Below are positions 58,345 through 64,000 of a DNA stretch of 64,000 bases, piece by piece. Every line of letters starts with the position of its first letter. The stretch's first letter is position 1. Location of the stretch: contig OZ025239.1 in NCBI GenBank assembly GCA_964019155.1, positions 100,204,434 through 100,268,433 on the forward strand, written 5' to 3'. The notes under the pieces were generated by a model, which was not told the DNA's origin, made no database searches, and saw only the letters and a program-made list of their open reading frames with translations. The stretch comes from Osedax fenrisi. Taxonomy: Eukaryota; Annelida; Polychaeta; Sabellida; Siboglinidae. The position numbers were made by a program, and so were the translations under genes.

Positions 58345-59020
58345 CGTTTACTAACTTTAAATCTTAACATTGTATTTTATTTTGATTTTACTATAATTTT
58401 CTCATAATTTAAAAAAATATAAACTAATATAACATAGAGTTATAGAGTTAACTTCCTATTTACACTTATGAATTACACTCTAATTATGAATAAGATCAAA
58501 TAATTGTACTCGTGAAGGACTTGACAAAACGATCAAAAATCAACATTTAAATACATAATGTCACTAATTCACGTATAACGTTAAATCACAATCGCGAATC
58601 ATAACTATATCGCCATAATTAATTCAAATTTCACTCTAACCTAATATATATATATTGGCAAATATTAAAAATAAAGTATCTACATAAAGAAACAAATATT
58701 TAGATAGTTTTCAAATTAAGAATTGAAAGAGAATATGTAGAGACAAATTATGTTAGTTATTTAATATAATACATATTAGTTTTAGTCTGTGAATAAATCG
58801 AAGCGTAATTATAATAATAAATATAAATAAAAAGAAGAAATCAATTGATTTCTAGTAATGTAAAGATGAAATGCATTAATGTAAATATAAAATGTATTAT
58901 AAATATTAAACTTATTAACAATTTTAAAATATTAAAATATAATTTGTAGAATAGGTAGAAACTAATAATAGAACAACAAAATCATAAGGTTAAAAATAGT
59001 ATTGCTGATTAGGTAAATAT
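58343..59020. other. Copy B intron 1, no gene seen
   Basis: AT-rich without recognised features. Confidence 0.4.
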
Positions 59021-59485
59021 ATACTAAGTTTCTTTTATCAATATTTAATTAATTCCAAAGTGTTGGTCCATATGACATTAAATAATTATTTATATGTTTA
59101 TATTATATCAAAAGTACTTCTGGTATTCATTTTTTTGTAGTTAATCTTTTATAATGTTTATGGAACACGTGGACTATAAGTTATATAATATATTCTAAGT
59201 ATAAATGTGTTATACATAGAATATTAGTTATTCAATGTGTTTTATATTTACACAAATCAAATATATTTAATAACTTATGATCTATAAATAGTTTTTTTGA
59301 ACTAAAATCAATAGGTTTAGAAAAAACTAATTTCAATACTTTTTATTGTATAACACGAATACAGTTTATATTAGATTTATAAGTATGCCCTCATATTTCT
59401 AAACAATAAGTTAAATGGAGATACACAAGTGCATAATACAATTTAATCATAGCTGATTCATTAAGTCACAATGAAAACATTTTTA
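59020..59485 (-). pseudogene. Decayed CR1/Jockey-like LINE, 3' third of the reverse transcriptase
   Basis: On the minus strand one frame reads NESAMIKLYYALVYLHLTYC, GHTYKSNINCIRVIQ, KVLKLVFSKPIDFSSKKLFI, DHKLLNIFDLCKYKTH, then HVFHKHYKRLTTKK and finally MSYGPTLWN. This is the standard order of the CR1/Jockey thumb and C-terminal region, broken by six or more stops. Confidence 0.75.
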
Positions 59486-60334
59486 TAATAGATTTTTAAT
59501 AATTAATTTTTTAAGAATTGAAAATGAAATTTACAGTTCAATGAATTATCGATGATAATTCCCGGGAACTTTGTTTCAGACACTTAAACTAAAGGCTTGT
59601 TTTAAATTACTATATTTATATATATATAAACAATTATTTATATAATTCTACCAATTATAAATAATTATAATTGTAAAGAATTAGATATTAATTTGTAGTA
59701 TTGATCTAAGAGAAAATATATCAATAATATATATATACATTGACATAATAAATGAAATTATCAAATAAAGTGACAGTTAACATAGCAATGTAATTGAATC
59801 AACTAAATTAAATTTCATTAGATCTTATAAATATATTAAAATTATATAAATACTATTATATAATAATAATAATAATAAATTAGTTTAAGTTTATAAATCG
59901 ATAAAAGTAATATAAGTAATTATTTCATCACTTATAATACAAATAAATATAAGATTAATAATAAGTATTATAATCAATGAATTTGCGTAAATACATTTTT
60001 ATATTTATTTAATTGTGTATTTAATAGATACTATCTATATAAAACATTGTTTTTCGATAACTTCTAGTGAAAATAATTATCTGAAAATTTCACAATTGCA
60101 GTATTACATAGGTATAAAAAGGAATATAATAATGAAGTTATCATACCTATTTATATTTTTGTATTTGCTTTTGAAATTATAATATATTTTTATTCAATGT
60201 GCAATTAGAAAATATCTTTAGGTTTACAAATTAAAGTTATCAACCGAAACAATCGCAAAGTCACAAGTATCAGAAGTATTGAATTTTTTCTAACTTATTG
60301 AGTTCGTCTACATCACTACAGCATAGTAACCAAC
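59486..60334. other. Copy B intron 1, proximal
   Basis: AT-rich and non-coding up to the exon 1 donor. Confidence 0.45.
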
Positions 60335-60616
60335 GTAATAATGTGGTTCTTTCAACGGATATATGTGATGAATAGTCAGTCCACTGATCCAGCATTTCCT
60401 ATGAGGATACGGTATCCAGGTATCGCTTTGGAATGCGTAATAGGGAAGGTCACTAACAGGTGTGAATATGTCTAACACCCCGTCTATAAGCTTATTGCTG
60501 ACTAGGTCTGAAGGGTACACGTTTGTCATCTTTCCTGTAACTTGTGGAGATAACCATATCACCCATAATGTTAGATAAGTCGTTATTAGATAATATTGGT
60601 TTGACGCTGCAGCCAT
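60335..60616 (-). CDS. Duplicated secreted-protein gene, copy B, exon 1 (signal peptide)
   Basis: 94 codons from the ATG at 60614-60616. The signal peptide is MAAASNQYYLITTYLTLWVI with cleavage expected near PQVTG. The mature sequence starts MTNVYPSDLVSNKLIDGVLD and continues to DTWIPYPHRKCWISGLTIHH and EPHYY. The donor is GTTGGT, phase 0; the copy A donor is the better GTTAGT. If unspliced the frame would run to a stop at 60308. The identical exon length and the phase match to exon 2 in both copies support the spliced model. Cys at the RKCW motif is the only mature-region cysteine of this exon and is conserved. Confidence 0.85.
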
Positions 60617-60870
60617 GTCGTGTTCCTAGCGATAGTGAACGGGGAGGAGTGAGTGGTGCCGGATGTTGTGATGTTATCGAGTCATAGGGGCGTAATCCAC
60701 GTATATGTACGATTGTGTAATGTGTCGTATTTGATAATAGAATAGTTAATAATTCATGGATTTCTATTGACGAGACAAGTTATGTACTGAATACATTTAA
60801 AATAAAATAGTTTAGTATCTTTTAATTATTAATAGTTATTGATTAGCGGGTATTGTTATTTATTTACAGA
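60617..60870 (-). promoter_or_regulatory. 5' leader and upstream region of copy B
   Basis: Shares GAGGAGTGAGTGGTGCCGGA and TTAATAGTTATTGATTAG with the region upstream of copy A exon 1. Core promoter elements are not certain. Confidence 0.45.
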
Positions 60871-61140
60871 GTCACATAACACAGTAACTACTTTTAAATT
60901 GCCTTATTATATCCTAATTAAAATAATAAATAGATAACTACTATAGATAGGTTAAAAAATAGGTTAATAATGAGGTTAATTAATATATTAATTAATAAAT
61001 ATATTAACAAAGGGTTTCATAATATGAATAATCACGCACCGGTTATAATATATGCCTAACAAATAACTGGATTAAATACAAATAGAAAGTCAAAAATACC
61101 AATCATGGCTAAAGAATAAACATATGGAAATTGTATTATG

Positions 61141-61149
<9 letters not shown>

Positions 61150-61178
<29 letters not shown>
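61150..61178. repeat. (TA)n microsatellite
   Basis: Short TA array upstream of copy B. Confidence 0.85.
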
Positions 61179-61181
<3 letters not shown>

Positions 61182-61254
61182 ACTTAAACATTAATCTATA
61201 TTAAACTAAATATATGATTAACATACATTTATGATTTACCTATCCAAACATTGT

Positions 61255-61345
61255 AATTAGTAGGATGCTATAGCGATAAGTGAGAAATGCAAGTAATACC
61301 TAGACGACTGGTATATAAATAAGAATCATATCGAGTACGTATCTC
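61255..61345. promoter_or_regulatory. Conserved block with TATATAAATA, upstream of copy B
   Basis: Counterpart of 30110-30240: TAGCGATAAGTGAGAAAT, GACGACTGG, TATATAAATAAG and ATCGAGTA are shared in the same order and spacing. Function and orientation unproved. Confidence 0.4.
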
Positions 61346-61839
61346 TCTTATTGAAATTTAAAACATGAGGTATATACTTTACATACACATTTATTAATAA
61401 AATAGAACTAAAATATATATATTTTATTTGTGTATACAGATGCCTTAACATGCCTTAACATCTGAACGTCTAATAAAACAGGTATTTATAATTAAGAATA
61501 TTGTAGTGTATAATAAAATAATATTTCAAAATAATAGTATGTTTTAATTTTTTAGTTAATAGTTTTTATAAATGAATAGATCTTCTATAATATTATTATA
61601 CAGTAATTTTTGTATTTAATCATATAATTATATACCTTTAAATCTGTTTAATATCTTTATATCCAAGTTTTGCTAATTTTATTTTCTGTTTTTAATTTAC
61701 GTGTAATATAAAATAGATTATAAATATCTCTACTCAGCTATTCTTGAATGTATATATTAGTATATTTTAGTTTTATTTTATTTTTAAGTACAGTGGTTTT
61801 TATTAAACTATTACTTAAACTTATAATATATTTATTGTT

Positions 61840-62275
61840 TTGTTTATTTTTAGTTAACTTTTAGTAGGTTTTTTACTATGAACACTAGTTTTCAATTTAG
61901 TAATTTTATTAATTTGATCTTCCTCTATTTTTATATCTAATTTATCCTTTAATAAATTTATATAATTAGATGTTATGGAGTAATCTATTTCATTATCCTT
62001 ATCTGATGTCAACATTTATATCGTTATTTGTATGTTTACTACTCATATCTAATATAGGTTTGATAGTATTGTCAATGTTAACAGCTTGAATGATACTATT
62101 ATTATCGATTTTATTTTCAAGATAATTTACTTTTTCAATTACATTTTTATTATCATCTATGAGATCTTCAATATTTCTTGATTGGTATATTATTAGATAT
62201 ATCTGATAATTTATTTAATTTTTCTTCAAGTAATATTATGTTATCAAAAATTGCTTGATTAGTAATTGGCATATT
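61840..62275 (-). pseudogene. Degraded coiled-coil ORF, probably LINE ORF1
   Basis: Minus-strand frame from ATG at about 62271: MPITNQAIFDNIILLEEKLN, KLSDISNN. After a frame shift follow NIEDLIDDNKNVIEKVNYLE, NKIDNNSIIQAVNIDNTIKP, ILDMSSKHTNNDINVD, another break, then SITSNYINLLKDKLDIKIEE and DQINKITKLKTSVHSKK. The heptad-like Leu/Ile spacing predicts coiled coil. A LINE ORF1 is the likeliest source given the setting, but no diagnostic motif is visible. Confidence 0.45.
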
Positions 62276-63229
62276 TTTAAATATTGTGAATGTAATATTG
62301 AATATTTATATACACATATATTGTTGTACAACAATATACGTATTATATATACACACACAAATAAATACAAATATTATTTTATTATATATATATATATATA
62401 TACACACAAATAAATACAACTATGTATGTATTAACAACCTATGCAATTTATATGAATGACTAATGATTATAACTAAAAATTAAATGTTATTCATCAGTAA
62501 TTTCAATAATAAAAAAAGCAATATTACTTAATTATATATTTATATGTTAATAATACTGTTTAATTTATAAATAATAAGTGTATTGTATGTAGAATATGTT
62601 TATAAACAATATAGTAAAATAATATTATTTTATAATAAACTTATATTAAAGCTGATAATTGATGATTTATATTAATAAATATAAATCAATGTCAGTATGA
62701 TTGAACCATGAAGTGAACTATATATATATATAATAAAAATAATAAAGAAAAAAAAATAGAATAAAAGATTAAAAGAAAATAAGAAAAATTACTTCACTAA
62801 ATAAATAACTATTTAATAACAATATTAAATTCAATATCTCATATGCTATACATCACTGCATATTTAAGGAGTTTTTACTGAGTCAATAGTATTAATATTT
62901 ATTCAAAATAAAATATGCACATATATTTTGTAATATTAATATATATTTAAAATAAAAATAAACATAGGTGTGCATGATGTGTACAAGGCACTCCATTTAA
63001 AACAATTATATTTCTCTTGTCTTTAGTTATCCATATACATATACTACATCTAGTAATGGGTTATACCATGCATGTCATCAACTATTCCAGTATATTTACA
63101 TTTGCTTATTTAGAGTTGATGTAAATGTTCAACTTAATCTACCACATGAACCCTATTGAGATAATATAGCGAATATTTATTCAATTTTATCACTATATTA
63201 TTTGTTATATATATATTTAGATTTATCTT
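62276..63229. other. AT-rich DNA, no gene seen
   Basis: Short (TA)n arrays and AT-rich text only. Confidence 0.4.
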
Positions 63230-63450
63230 AATAGTATCACCATATGGTATATAAATTATCATATATGTTCATCTTATTTTTATCTATATCAAAAATGGAA
63301 TATATTATTTTCTTTTTTTTCAATAATATCTTATTCTTGCTTTATTAATTTTGGAATGGTTTAATGAACTTTAATTAAAATAAATTATCCATCAATATGC
63401 ACATTCAAAATGAAAAGTCAGAAATACCAGTGATACAATATTATTGTAAT
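63230..63450. repeat. Second copy of the 52584-52800 segment
   Basis: Parallel to copy B intron 2 sequence in the same orientation. It may be the edge of a third gene copy to the right or a dispersed repeat. I did not find exon 3 at the expected offset near 63.1 kb. Confidence 0.55.
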
Positions 63451-63484
63451 TATAACTACTGTTATATATATATATATATATACA

Positions 63485-63610
63485 AATATCATTTAGTGTT
63501 CCGTGATGTTACATTTTAGGGTTCTTACTTTTTCTAATATATATTAATGATACGCCTAATTTACTAAAATATTCTAAACCCATAATTTGTGCTTTTACAA
63601 CTTTCTTATA
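63485..63610 (+). pseudogene. LINE reverse-transcriptase scrap
   Basis: SVP, a stop in place of Gln, CYILGFLLFLIYINDTPNLL, KYSKPIICAF. This is the VPQGSxLGPLLFLIYIND motif of CR1-like LINEs, in about 120 bp only. Confidence 0.7.
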
Positions 63611-63712
63611 TTTTTTATTTTGTATTCTTATAATGTTGTGATCAAGTTGAGTAGGAAAATACTTAGTCAAGCTTTGCTTTTATGTTTTCCTGAGTATTTA
63701 CACTATATCTGA

Positions 63713-63715
<3 letters not shown>

Positions 63716-63756
<41 letters not shown>

Positions 63757-63790
63757 TATATGCATATATCTTCAATATAACATATTAATA
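63716..63790. repeat. (TA)n microsatellite
   Basis: TA array with a few C interruptions. Confidence 0.9.
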
Positions 63791-63847
63791 CATAACATAC
63801 ATATATATATATCAGCTCATAATACATTTAAATAAGTATTCATAGTA

Positions 63848-63960
63848 GGACAATAATAATAATAATAATTGTAATAATAATAATAATAATAATAATATTA
63901 ATAATAATAACAGAAACTAATAATAATAATTGAATATGAAATGAGAATAATAATAAATAA
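63848..63960. repeat. Imperfect (AAT)n
   Basis: An interrupted trinucleotide array near the right edge. Confidence 0.85.
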
Positions 63961-64000
63961 TACATAAATAATAAGTTCATGATTTAGTGGTTAGATGAAG

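Overview
This window looks like nuclear DNA of a very AT-rich invertebrate animal. Roughly four bases in five are A or T. There are spliceosomal GT-AG introns, long (TA)n and (ATT)n microsatellites, CR1/L2-like and RTE-like LINE retrotransposons, and hAT and CACTA-like DNA transposons. Nothing bacterial (operons, Shine-Dalgarno sites, CRISPR arrays) is visible. The sequence alone does not identify the phylum.

Host gene content is small but real. On the minus strand lie two tandem paralogues of a multi-exon secreted-protein gene. Copy A (exons at 16709-16990, 12222-12379, 3359-3465 and 1365-1439) runs off the left edge. Copy B has exons at 60335-60616, 54186-54343, 52351-52457, 51376-51450, 49281-49435 and 43576-43723. 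The four exons seen in both copies have identical lengths (282, 158, 107 and 75 nt), and splice phases match throughout. Exon 1 encodes a signal peptide. The mature protein cannot be named with certainty; a galactose-binding (F5/8C or fucolectin-like) fold is a weak guess. Hand-counted differences show about three replacement codons for each silent one.

The rest is mostly transposons inserted into this duplicated locus, and comparing the copies acts as a clock. Intron 2 is about 8.8 kb in copy A but 1.7 kb in copy B. Copy A carries a 2.5-kb LINE there (8118-10644), while copy B has a recognisable empty site near 53.09 kb and its own hAT MITE (53220-53637, perfect 8-bp target duplication). Upstream of exon 1, about 150 bp in copy B (60.86-61.01 kb) corresponds to about 12.6 kb in copy A (17.24-29.9 kb). 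That island holds a foldback MITE, a dead RTE-like LINE and a 9.5-kb ZMYM-type hAT transposon (19910-29383), itself invaded by one intact LINE (20674-about 25060) and one truncated LINE (27031-27995).

Between the gene copies lie a decayed CACTA-like transposase (30.9-32.1 kb), an internally deleted RTE-like LINE (33.5-35.8 kb), and a nearly intact CR1-like LINE with a truncated sister, both embedded in giant (ATT)n arrays (37.2-43.3 kb). Further right are a decayed unknown CDS (44.2-44.7 kb), a 2.9-kb non-autonomous hAT-like element carrying its own minisatellite (45665-48598), and an almost perfect 16-bp minisatellite (50161-50451).

The most interesting signal is shared by two clearly different LINE families. 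In both, ORF1 and ORF2 lie in the same frame, separated by a single stop in the context TGA CTA TC(G/A) AAT. UGA-CUA is a known stop-codon readthrough context, so these elements may make ORF2 as a readthrough extension of ORF1.
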